Part shown: one piece after another, positions 35,486 through 41,926 of the stretch
Layout: every line of letters begins with the position of its first letter
Position numbering within the stretch: the first letter of the stretch is position 1
NCBI GenBank assembly: GCA_029555345.1
Contig: JAKPSJ010000060.1
Span: forward strand, 1 to 41,926
DNA: 41,926 nucleotides
Reading direction: 5' to 3'
Source of the DNA: Methanobacteriota archaeon
GTDB lineage: Archaea; Halobacteriota; Methanomicrobia; Methanomicrobiales; Methanospirillaceae
Position numbers and translations under genes: made by a program
Notes under the pieces: model-generated
The model's database searches: none
What the model was told of the DNA's origin: nothing
The model's input: the letters and a program-made list of their open reading frames with translations, nothing else

Positions 35486-36166
35486 ATGAGGGTTGGAGTG
35501 CTCTGTTCCGGCGGGAAAGACTCGCTGTTTGCGTGCTTTTGCGCCATGCAGGAAGAGGAGATCTCCTGTCTCATCACGGTGTTCCCGGAAAACCCGGAGA
35601 GCTACATGTTCCACACGCCCAACCTGCACGTAGTAGCGCTCCAGGCGAAAGCATCAGGCATCCCTCTCGTGGCGAGGCAGAGCAGCGGCAGGGAGGATGA
35701 GGAACTGCAGGACCTTGCCCTGGCCATCCGGGAAGCGAGGGAGAAGTACCGCATCGACGGCGTCGTGACGGGTGCGCTCCAGTCGGTCTACCAGTCCTCG
35801 CGGGTCCAGCGCACCTGCCGGGATCTCGGCCTCTGGTGCTTCAACCCCCTCTGGTACGCAGACCCGGGCTCCTACATGGAGACGCTTATCTCTTCGGGTT
35901 TCCGTGCCATCGTCTCAGCTGTCGGATCCGAGCCCTTCGATCCGAGCTGGCTCGGGCGCTCACTGGACCTCTCCGCGCTCCTGGACCTCCGCGAATACGC
36001 GGAGAAGTACGGCACTTCCCTGACAGGCGAGGGGGGTGAATACGAGACCCTCGTCCTCGATGCCCCCTTTTTCCGGCAGAGCATCGTGATCGAGGAGGCG
36101 GAGACCTGCTGGCGGAACTACCGAGGGGTCCTCCGCGTGGCCAGGGCCCGCCTGGAGGAGAAATGA
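35486..36166 (+). CDS. dph6: Diphthine-ammonia ligase (Dph6-type ATP pyrophosphatase)
   Basis: A 226-aa N-type ATP pyrophosphatase of the Dph6 family, which amidates diphthine to diphthamide on elongation factor 2. The PP-loop is 'LCSGGKDSLFACFCA' (residues 6-20), and further conserved segments are 'NPESYMFHTPNLHVVALQAKASGIPL', 'GVVTGALQSVYQSSRVQRTCRDLGL', 'PLWYADPGSYMETLISSGFRAI', and 'YGTSLTGEGGEYETLVLDAPFF', typical of Dph6. It covers the core domain only. A TATA-like TCTTTACA (35452-35459) lies about 27 bases before the ATG. Its stop overlaps the next ATG (ATGA at 36163-36166). Confidence 0.92.
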   Translation: MRVGVLCSGGKDSLFACFCAMQEEEISCLITVFPENPESYMFHTPNLHVVALQAKASGIPLVARQSSGREDEELQDLALAIREAREKYRIDGVVTGALQSVYQSSRVQRTCRDLGLWCFNPLWYADPGSYMETLISSGFRAIVSAVGSEPFDPSWLGRSLDLSALLDLREYAEKYGTSLTGEGGEYETLVLDAPFFRQSIVIEEAETCWRNYRGVLRVARARLEEK

Positions 36167-36732
36167 TCCTCCTCGCGGGACTCGGGTACCGGGACTCGGC
36201 ACTCCTATCGAATGAATTCGTCCGCCCTGTGGGCCGGGTTGTGAAGCGCTTCGGGGATGCATGGATGTACCGCCATTTCACCGATCTTTCGGGGGATCAG
36301 GCAGGGGACTATGACGCCGTCATCCTGTGTGGGACCGCCCTGAAGGATACCCGGTGCCTGGGAGAGACCGAACGGTTCTCATGGCTCCGGGTGGCGCGGG
36401 TCCCCGTCCTCGGGATAAGTGCAGGCATGCAGGTCCTTTCCCTTGCCTTTGGCGGGTCGCTCCTCCCGTGCTGCGAGATCGGGATGGAAGAGGTCCGTGT
36501 CCTCTCCCCGCACCCCCTTCTCCCCCCCTCCCCTTCGTTCATGGCCTATGAACTCCACGCGCACTCGACAGTCCCGCCCGCGGACTGGATCTCTCTTGCG
36601 GTCTCGAAAAACTGCATCCAGGCGATTTCCCACCCGGAGCTCCCCCTCTTCGGGGTCCTATTCCATCCCGAGGTGAGAAACGAGGGGGTCATCGGGGGGT
36701 TCCTTTCGATCGCGCATTCCTGGAAACAATGA
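36163..36732 (+). CDS. Class I glutamine amidotransferase-like protein lacking the catalytic Cys
   Basis: A 189-aa protein with the class I amidotransferase fold. 'YDAVILCGTAL' and 'VPVLGISAGMQVLSLAFGG' (80-98) mark the nucleophile elbow, where the usual G-I-C-x-G is G-I-S-A-G: Ser86 (codon AGT) replaces the catalytic cysteine. The His and Glu of the triad remain ('LFHPEV', His168 and Glu170). So it cannot be an ordinary glutaminase. It overlaps dph6 by four bases (ATGA), hence they are coupled. Diphthine amidation needs ammonia, so a binding or channelling role is conceivable; a pseudo-enzyme is equally possible. It was probably derived from a GuaA-type subunit, but it is not a functional GMP synthase glutaminase as read. 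Confidence 0.75.
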   Translation: MILLAGLGYRDSALLSNEFVRPVGRVVKRFGDAWMYRHFTDLSGDQAGDYDAVILCGTALKDTRCLGETERFSWLRVARVPVLGISAGMQVLSLAFGGSLLPCCEIGMEEVRVLSPHPLLPPSPSFMAYELHAHSTVPPADWISLAVSKNCIQAISHPELPLFGVLFHPEVRNEGVIGGFLSIAHSWKQ

Positions 36733-36761
36733 CCAGGAGAAGGAGGGGCAGTCGCCTCCGA

Positions 36762-37940
36762 TCAGGAGACGGGGATCCCGTTCTCCCGGGCGATCGCAAG
36801 AAAAGACTCTGCGACGTACTCTGCCTGGGCGCGGGTTATCCCGTAACAGTTGAACTTCCACACCCTGGTCGCGCCCGGGATTATCCCGGCGATTCCCCGG
36901 GATTTGAGGGCGCTCGTGAAAAAGAACCCTTTCTTCCTGTGCGCCGCGGCCACGCGATCGAACGACTGCGTGGTGTCGACACGCGTCAGCGTGTGCTGCC
37001 TCGGGTACTGGCTCACGATGACCGTCCCGCTGATCCGCCGGAGGGCGTCGACCACGAGGCCCGTGTTGCCGAGCTCGGCATCCCACGTCCCGACGCGCTC
37101 TTTCACGGCAGGAAACGAGGCCATCATCGCGACGAGGGTCACTCCCATGAGGGTGCACCCCATCATCTCCACCTCCTTGATCCCGAACGTCCGCGAAGTG
37201 ACGTCCGTCCGGGTGGTAGTCGTCCTGAAGACCTCGGAGGCCCGCTCGCTCCTTGCTGCAAGGACACCCGAAGGGGCGGGTGCCGCCATGCTCTTGTGGC
37301 CGGAGCCAACGACGAAATCGACCCCGAGGTCCTTTCCGTCCACGGGCATGACCCCGACGGTGTAGGCCCCGTTGAGCAGGACAGGGATGTCGTACTGGTG
37401 AGCGACCCGCGCAATCTCCCTGGCGGGGTGGAGGTTTCCGTAGCTGTAATCCACGTGGTCGAGGAAGAGGAGCGGCGGGGTCTTTCCCGTCTCCCTGACG
37501 ACTGCCTCTATCTTGTCTGCTGCTGCATCGGGGGTGATGATGTTTCCGGGCGACCGGGGGATCTCCCTCGGGACGCCGCCGCGGGCCTCGATCGCGAGGA
37601 CTTCCGTGTAGTGGGAGAGCGCAGTTATCAGGACAGGGTCCCCCTTCTCCACGTACGTATCTGCAACCGCCTGGAAACCCCGGCGGGCTCCCGGCACGAC
37701 CCTTGCCGCGTCCATCCCGACAAATTCGGCAAGTTCCCGGTGGAACCGGTCGATCGGTGGTTTCTGTATGTAGTCCAGCCTGTTGGGCTTCCTGCAGTTA
37801 TCGCACACCGAGTACCCGTCGCAGTACGCGATCAGCGCCTTCATCGCCCCGGGTGTGAGTCGGCCCCCTGCCTGGATGGGGTCGATGTTGATGTACGCCT
37901 CCTCGACGTCCCGCACGTCGATGTCTCCTGCACACTTCAT
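36762..37940 (-). CDS. pscS: O-phosphoseryl-tRNA(Cys):Cys-tRNA(Cys) synthase (SepCysS)
   Basis: A 392-aa pyridoxal-phosphate enzyme that turns phosphoseryl-tRNA(Cys) into cysteinyl-tRNA(Cys), the second step of the SepRS/SepCysS route. The PLP lysine is Lys216 in 'VVGSGHKSMAAPAPSG'. Cysteines linked to persulfide or Fe-S chemistry are Cys46 and Cys49 ('CDNC') and Cys262 ('MMGCTLMG'), in the order known from the family; Cys40 is a further one. 'INIDPIQAGGRLTPGAMKAL' is the standard N-terminal block. The start ATG overlaps the stop of the 60-aa ORF upstream, so both are translated from one message. A separate CysRS may or may not exist elsewhere. Confidence 0.95.
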   Translation of the reverse strand: MKCAGDIDVRDVEEAYINIDPIQAGGRLTPGAMKALIAYCDGYSVCDNCRKPNRLDYIQKPPIDRFHRELAEFVGMDAARVVPGARRGFQAVADTYVEKGDPVLITALSHYTEVLAIEARGGVPREIPRSPGNIITPDAAADKIEAVVRETGKTPPLLFLDHVDYSYGNLHPAREIARVAHQYDIPVLLNGAYTVGVMPVDGKDLGVDFVVGSGHKSMAAPAPSGVLAARSERASEVFRTTTTRTDVTSRTFGIKEVEMMGCTLMGVTLVAMMASFPAVKERVGTWDAELGNTGLVVDALRRISGTVIVSQYPRQHTLTRVDTTQSFDRVAAAHRKKGFFFTSALKSRGIAGIIPGATRVWKFNCYGITRAQAEYVAESFLAIARENGIPVS

Positions 37941-38119
37941 GCAAGGAGCTCCCTTTTCAGCAGGTCGACCTGCTTCTCCAGGTTGGAAAGGAGGATCTCG
38001 ACCTCTTTCCTCTCGCCCGGTCCCAGCCTGTGGTGCGGTGCGGTCTTCCGGAGTATGGCACGGATGTCTGTGAGGAGGAACATCGCTTCGAAAAGGGCGT
38101 CGATCGCGGTTTTGGACAC
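37937..38119 (-). CDS. 60-aa helical protein coupled to SepCysS
   Basis: I do not recognise this protein. It begins at GTG 38119 (MSKTAIDALFEAMFLLTDI), preceded by GGTGATC, a good match to the 16S anti-Shine-Dalgarno, and its stop overlaps the SepCysS start (ATGA). The sequence is almost entirely helical: an amphipathic N-terminal helix and a C-terminal leucine-rich heptad segment, 'EVEILLSNLEKQVDLLKRELLA', likely a coiled coil. Class I methanogens use a scaffold, SepCysE, to bridge SepRS and SepCysS; this protein is far shorter, so it might be an analogue (speculation). It could also be an unrelated gene or chance. Confidence 0.65.
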   Translation of the reverse strand: MSKTAIDALFEAMFLLTDIRAILRKTAPHHRLGPGERKEVEILLSNLEKQVDLLKRELLA

Positions 38120-38238
38120 CAGATCACCATACTAATATGCGGAGCAGGACTATAAGATACCGGATGGACAAGGGCATGCACATTCACCCTGCACGGTCAT
38201 TCCTTTATGTGAGCGGGCGCCGGGTACCGTGGTGACCG

Positions 38239-39387
38239 ATGAAGCTCGTCCACATCGCTGATTCGCACCTCGGCTTGGCGCAGTTCCAGAAAGTGGACCC
38301 GGATACGGGCATGAACCTCCGGGAGAGGCTGATCTACACCAATTTCCTTGACGCCGTCGACCGGATCGTATCCCTCCGGCCGGACGTCGTCGTGCACGCA
38401 GGCGACCTATTCGACCAGGTCAGGCCCAAGACGATGGCATACACGACTGCCCTCGAAGCCCTGGGGAAGCTCTCTGCGGCAGGTATCCCCCTCGTTCTCA
38501 TCTCGGGGAACCACAGCATGCCAAAGACCCGGTATACCCCGTCCCCTTTCCGGGTCCTCGAGTTCCACCCCGGCGACCTGCATGCAGCATACTCGTACCG
38601 GTACGAGCGCGTCGAGATAGGCGAGGCAGTCTTCCACCTCATCCCGAACATGCTCCGGCCGGAGCATTACCGGCAGGCCTACGACAGCATAACTCCTGAC
38701 AAGGGGCGGTACAACGTCCTTGTCACGCACGGCCTCGCGTCGACCCTGAGGGAGAAGAGGTTGAACACGGTCGCCGAGCACGAGATCGATGCGACGATGG
38801 TCTCGGGCGGCGGCATGTTCGATTACATAGCCCTCGGGCACTACCACGGGCAGGCCAGGGTCGGGGAGCGGGCATGGTACCCGGGTTCGTGCGAATACCT
38901 GACGTACGGAGAGGCCGGGGACACCAAGGGCGGGCTCTGCGTCGACCCCGGGAAAGGGACTGTCGAGCATGTCCCGCTCCCGCACACACCCATGGCCGAC
39001 CTGGGCCTCGTCGATGCACGGGGAGAGTCCCCCCCCGACGTCCCCGGGCTCATCCGCGAGAGGCTGGAAGAGAAGCATGTCGCCCCCCTCTCCATGGCGA
39101 AGGTGGCCATCTGTTTCTCCGACAGGGAGCACCAGCGGCGCCTGGCGGAAAAGGAACTTGCAGACCTGCAGCGGGGGCTGCTCGACCTGAAAGTCCAGGT
39201 CCGGGTCCCGGGCGAGTACAGGAGGGGGGAAGAGAGCAGGGATATCCGCTCGATCGACTACCTTGCGGAGTTCAGGCGGTACGTTTCCGGGAAGAACCTG
39301 GGCCAGTACGACGCGGATTTTGTCAGGGAATACGGTTCGCGGGCGATAACCCTCGCACTGGAGGAGGAGGGCCAGGATGCTGATTGA
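38239..39387 (+). CDS. mre11: DNA repair nuclease Mre11
   Basis: A 382-aa double-strand-break repair exonuclease/endonuclease that works with Rad50. Metallophosphoesterase motifs occur in order: 'HIADSHLG' (Asp8, His10), 'VHAGDLFD' (about 53-60), 'SGNHSM' (about 91-96), 'VTHG' (about 160) and 'LGHYHGQ' (about 198-204). A capping domain follows, then a C-terminal region that should bind Rad50. GGTGA lies a few bases before the ATG at 38239. The gene overlaps rad50 by 11 bases. Confidence 0.95.
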   Translation: MKLVHIADSHLGLAQFQKVDPDTGMNLRERLIYTNFLDAVDRIVSLRPDVVVHAGDLFDQVRPKTMAYTTALEALGKLSAAGIPLVLISGNHSMPKTRYTPSPFRVLEFHPGDLHAAYSYRYERVEIGEAVFHLIPNMLRPEHYRQAYDSITPDKGRYNVLVTHGLASTLREKRLNTVAEHEIDATMVSGGGMFDYIALGHYHGQARVGERAWYPGSCEYLTYGEAGDTKGGLCVDPGKGTVEHVPLPHTPMADLGLVDARGESPPDVPGLIRERLEEKHVAPLSMAKVAICFSDREHQRRLAEKELADLQRGLLDLKVQVRVPGEYRRGEESRDIRSIDYLAEFRRYVSGKNLGQYDADFVREYGSRAITLALEEEGQDAD

Positions 39388-41926
39388 GAGGCTCGTCCTG
39401 CGGAACTTCAAGCGTTTCGGGGACGCGGAGATCCGTTTCCGGGACGGGATCAACGGGATCATCGGGAACAACGGGACGGGGAAGAGCAGCATCGTGGAGG
39501 CCATCCTCTTTGCATTATTCGGGGTCCAGGGGACCGGCGTGCAATCCGATTTCATCGTCTCGTCCTTCGCCGGAGAGAGGGCGAAGTGCGAGGTGAGGCT
39601 CGACTTCCAGGTACAGGGGGTCCGGTACGCCATCACGCGGACGTTCCGGAAAGGGGGGCAGACAGTTCACGAAGCGAGGCTGAACATGGGGGAGAAACTG
39701 CTCGCTTCCGGGGTCTCCGAAGTCGCAGGAGAGGTCGGGAGACTCTGCGGCATGGGGCCAACCGACTTCAAGAACACGGTGTACGCTGCACAAAAAGACC
39801 TTCCTGCCCTCCTCGAGAGCCGCCCCGGCGCCCGGAAAGAGTGGTTCATGCAGGTCCTCGGCATCGAGAGGCTTCGGCTCGGGAGCGATGGCAGGATGAA
39901 GGAATGGATCGACGAGGCAGAGAAGGCTGTCGAGCGGGAGAAGAACAGGCTCGCGGTCTTGTCGGGCCAGGGAGACGTCGCGGAGATCCCCGCGCTCGAA
40001 GAGGAACTCGGTGAGATCGGGCGGGCCCTCGCAGGGAGGGAGCGGGAAAAGAGGCGCCTGGGGGAGGTCGATAGTCTCCTCCGGGAATCTGCATCCCTGG
40101 CCCAGTCGGATGCCGCACTTGCCGAGAGGCTGCAGCAGGCAGAAACCGAACTCCTGCGCCTTTCCGCAGCGAGAGCGAGGCTGGAAGAACTGTCGCCCGC
40201 CCTCCGGCGGTTCGGGGAGCTCGGGGAGGAACTCGCCCGGCTGAAGGAGAAAGAGGAGCGGTTCGGGGAGCTGCGTGAACGGAGGGGGAGGGCGGACGCT
40301 GCGATCCAGGCAGGAAAAAAGAGGCTGCTCGACCTCGCCGACACGATCGATGCATACTCCGGCGAGGCCCGGGAGCTCGCAGCCCTGCAGGGCGCACCAG
40401 AACTCCTCGCGCAGGCACGGAAGGCAGTTGCAGAATTCGACAGGGCCTCTTTCATCTGGAAGTCGCTCTCCGGCCTGACTTCCTCGGAGGAGAGGCTTGC
40501 ACTTTCGCTACGCGAATACGAAGAGAAAAAGCGGGAACTCCTCGGGAAACAGGCAGAGGGGCGAGCCCTGTCGGAGAGGAAGCTCGAACTCGAGGCCAGG
40601 GGCAGGTCGCTTGGGAAAGAATACGACGGGCTGGCCCTCCGTGCAGAGGCCCTCGAGAAGGAGAGAGCAGGCCTGTCTGCTGACTGGGAGCGAATCCGCA
40701 CCTCCGGCAGGCAGGGTGCCTGTCCCCTCTGCCACCAGACCATCGGGGACTTCTACCCCCACATCGAGCAGGAGTATTCGGACCGCATTGCCCGGGCAAG
40801 CGAGGAACTTGCATCTCTCTCCCGCGCACTCGCTGCCTGCCGGGAGGAGGCGGGGCGCATAGAGCGTGAACTCGCCGCGGTGGAACGCGGGCTCGAAGAG
40901 ATCTCACGTATCGAGCACGAGTTACAGGAGGTGATGGCGACAGAAAAGAGCCTCTCCGGCCGGCTCGCCGAGATAGAGAGGGACCGCACCGCCCTCGAAG
41001 AGCAACTCGCCCTCCTCGGGGCGGGAGGGTACAGCGAGGAGGCCCACGAGGCGGCACGGAAGGGGGCGGAAGCCCTCGAAAGGCAGGTGGATCGCCTGCG
41101 GGAACTCCGGTTCCACCAGGAGAGCCTCGCTTCCCTGGCCCGGGAGAGAGACAGACTCCTGGAAGCGATGGAGGAGGAGATGGCGGCTTTCCGCTCCCTC
41201 GGGGAGGCGATCGAGTCCCTCGGCTACGACCCTGCGCTCAAGGCGAGTATCGAAGAGGAGAGGAGGGCGCTCCAGCCATTGCGGGACGAGGCGCTCGTCC
41301 TGCAGGAGAGGCTTGCGCGGGAAACGGAGATCGATGGAGAGAGGGAGAGGCTGAAGGGAGAGAGGGAAAGGATCCGGGGTCTCCTTGCATCGTGCAAGGA
41401 AAGGATTGCCGGGTTGGGTTTCCCGGATGCGGATACCTCGTCTGTCAGCTCCCGGCTGCAGGAACTCGCGCAGGAGGTGTCCCTCCTGAACACGAAGCAC
41501 GGGGCCCTCCAGGAGAGGCTCGCCCGCCTCCGGGCAATCGCTGCCGAAGAGGAGAGAGCCAGGGCTGATCTAGCCGCCCTCGAAAAGAAACTCGTCCTGC
41601 TCCGCATCACGAGGAAGACCGTCAGCGAGTTCATCCTTTACCTGGCAGGGGTGATCAGGGCTGACATCGAGGACGAGGTGAGCCGCATCCTCTCCGGGAT
41701 AACCTCGGGAAGGTACGACCGGGTCGTCGTGGACGAGGACTTCACCATCCTGGTCCGCGACATCGACGGGGACTTCCCGGTCCAGAGGTACTCGGGCGGT
41801 GAGCAGGACGATATCGCGGTCGCCCTTCGGATCGCTCTCTCGCGGTACTTAGCCGGGCTGCATGGAGTCAGGGAGAACACCTTCCTAGTGTTCGACGAGA
41901 TCTTCGGGAGTCAGGACGAGGAGCGG
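39377..41926 (+). CDS. rad50: DNA repair ATPase Rad50 (3' end cut by window edge)
   Basis: The frame from ATG 39377 stays open for 850 codons to the window end. The N-terminal ATPase half has Walker A 'GNNGTGKSS' (30-38). Two long coiled-coil arms (roughly 180-440 and 460-760) flank the zinc hook CPLC (Cys449 and Cys452). The C-terminal half has signature 'YSGGEQDDIAVALRIALS' (from 805), then Walker B 'FLVFDEIF' (836-843, Asp840, Glu841). With all motifs present, only a short tail of perhaps 30 to 60 residues is missing. It overlaps mre11 by 11 bases, the usual archaeal pairing. Confidence 0.95.
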   Translation, partial: MLIERLVLRNFKRFGDAEIRFRDGINGIIGNNGTGKSSIVEAILFALFGVQGTGVQSDFIVSSFAGERAKCEVRLDFQVQGVRYAITRTFRKGGQTVHEARLNMGEKLLASGVSEVAGEVGRLCGMGPTDFKNTVYAAQKDLPALLESRPGARKEWFMQVLGIERLRLGSDGRMKEWIDEAEKAVEREKNRLAVLSGQGDVAEIPALEEELGEIGRALAGREREKRRLGEVDSLLRESASLAQSDAALAERLQQAETELLRLSAARARLEELSPALRRFGELGEELARLKEKEERFGELRERRGRADAAIQAGKKRLLDLADTIDAYSGEARELAALQGAPELLAQARKAVAEFDRASFIWKSLSGLTSSEERLALSLREYEEKKRELLGKQAEGRALSERKLELEARGRSLGKEYDGLALRAEALEKERAGLSADWERIRTSGRQGACPLCHQTIGDFYPHIEQEYSDRIARASEELASLSRALAACREEAGRIERELAAVERGLEEISRIEHELQEVMATEKSLSGRLAEIERDRTALEEQLALLGAGGYSEEAHEAARKGAEALERQVDRLRELRFHQESLASLARERDRLLEAMEEEMAAFRSLGEAIESLGYDPALKASIEEERRALQPLRDEALVLQERLARETEIDGERERLKGERERIRGLLASCKERIAGLGFPDADTSSVSSRLQELAQEVSLLNTKHGALQERLARLRAIAAEEERARADLAALEKKLVLLRITRKTVSEFILYLAGVIRADIEDEVSRILSGITSGRYDRVVVDEDFTILVRDIDGDFPVQRYSGGEQDDIAVALRIALSRYLAGLHGVRENTFLVFDEIFGSQDEER

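Noticed and set aside
36729-38135. A 468-codon open frame on the plus strand across SepCysS
   Set aside because: It lies antisense to pscS, is full of Arg, Pro and Gly from high GC, and shows no domain. A long shadow frame is expected opposite a GC-rich gene.
38407-40743. Long minus-strand frames opposite mre11 and rad50 (about 409 and 358 codons)
   Set aside because: The translations are low-complexity Ser/Arg-rich or patternless, while the plus strand encodes clear Mre11 and Rad50 motifs.

Overview
The window looks like a chromosomal piece of a methanogenic archaeon, most likely of the order Methanomicrobiales. This is inferred from gene content and a GC-rich, heavily overlapped gene layout. 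Diagnostic genes are CofE (coenzyme F420 glutamyl ligase), SepCysS (tRNA-dependent cysteine synthesis), an FmdE-domain protein, Dph6 (diphthamide), an archaeal ThiI with a CxxC pair, archaeal Mre11/Rad50, and DUF2150. A group I chaperonin (GroEL/GroES) in an archaeon also fits this group. Many starts lie about 25-35 bp below an AT-rich TATA-like box with no Shine-Dalgarno, suggesting leaderless transcripts; other genes have a clear GGAGG or GGTGA.

Layout. 1-161 is the start of a gene running off the left edge. 515-4657 is a tight five-gene unit: binding lipoprotein, FecCD-type permease, ATPase, FmdE-domain protein and TrmO. 4772-9007 holds small housekeeping or membrane genes (YkgJ-like, UPF0114, flavoprotein, a 101-aa unknown, RMD1/DUF155, HdeD-like), followed by tRNA-Leu(UAA). 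9785-13552 has a REC-PAS-PAS-PAS histidine kinase and a tandem universal stress protein. 13695-20738 (minus) is a seven-gene V-type ATPase operon in the order E-DUF2764-A-B-D-I-K. That is the bacterial (Chlamydia/Spirochaete/Bacteroidetes) order and not the archaeal one, and the K subunit carries the sodium-ligand residues known from Enterococcus NtpK. 21021-23975 has a double rubredoxin, an HNH-like protein and a metallo-beta-lactamase hydrolase. 24442-26340 (minus) is groES-groEL, with a winged-helix regulator reading away from it, then a PsiE-like protein and CofE. 28857-30627 (minus) has a family 4 uracil-DNA glycosylase, a small zinc-type protein and DUF2150. 30999-36732 carries ThiI, a NERD-TM-CAP fusion, DUF1848, an unknown, Dph6 and a glutamine-amidotransferase-like protein without its catalytic cysteine. 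36762-38119 (minus) is SepCysS preceded by an overlapping 60-aa ORF. 38239-41926 is Mre11 and Rad50, the latter running off the right edge.

A dispersed intergenic repeat occurs at least five times (about 9324, 12390, 20791, 24150 and 28565), in both orientations. Full copies have imperfect inverted ends of about 25 bp and internal GC-rich hairpins, like a MITE. One copy is internally deleted and lies in the divergent promoter region between the ATPase operon and the rubredoxin gene.

The best candidates for new biology are the transferred, probably sodium-coupled V-ATPase with its DUF2764 subunit, the repeat family, the Dph6/pseudo-amidotransferase pair, the small SepCysS-linked ORF, and the NERD-CAP membrane fusion. 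I saw no CRISPR array, insertion-sequence transposase, integrase or rRNA.
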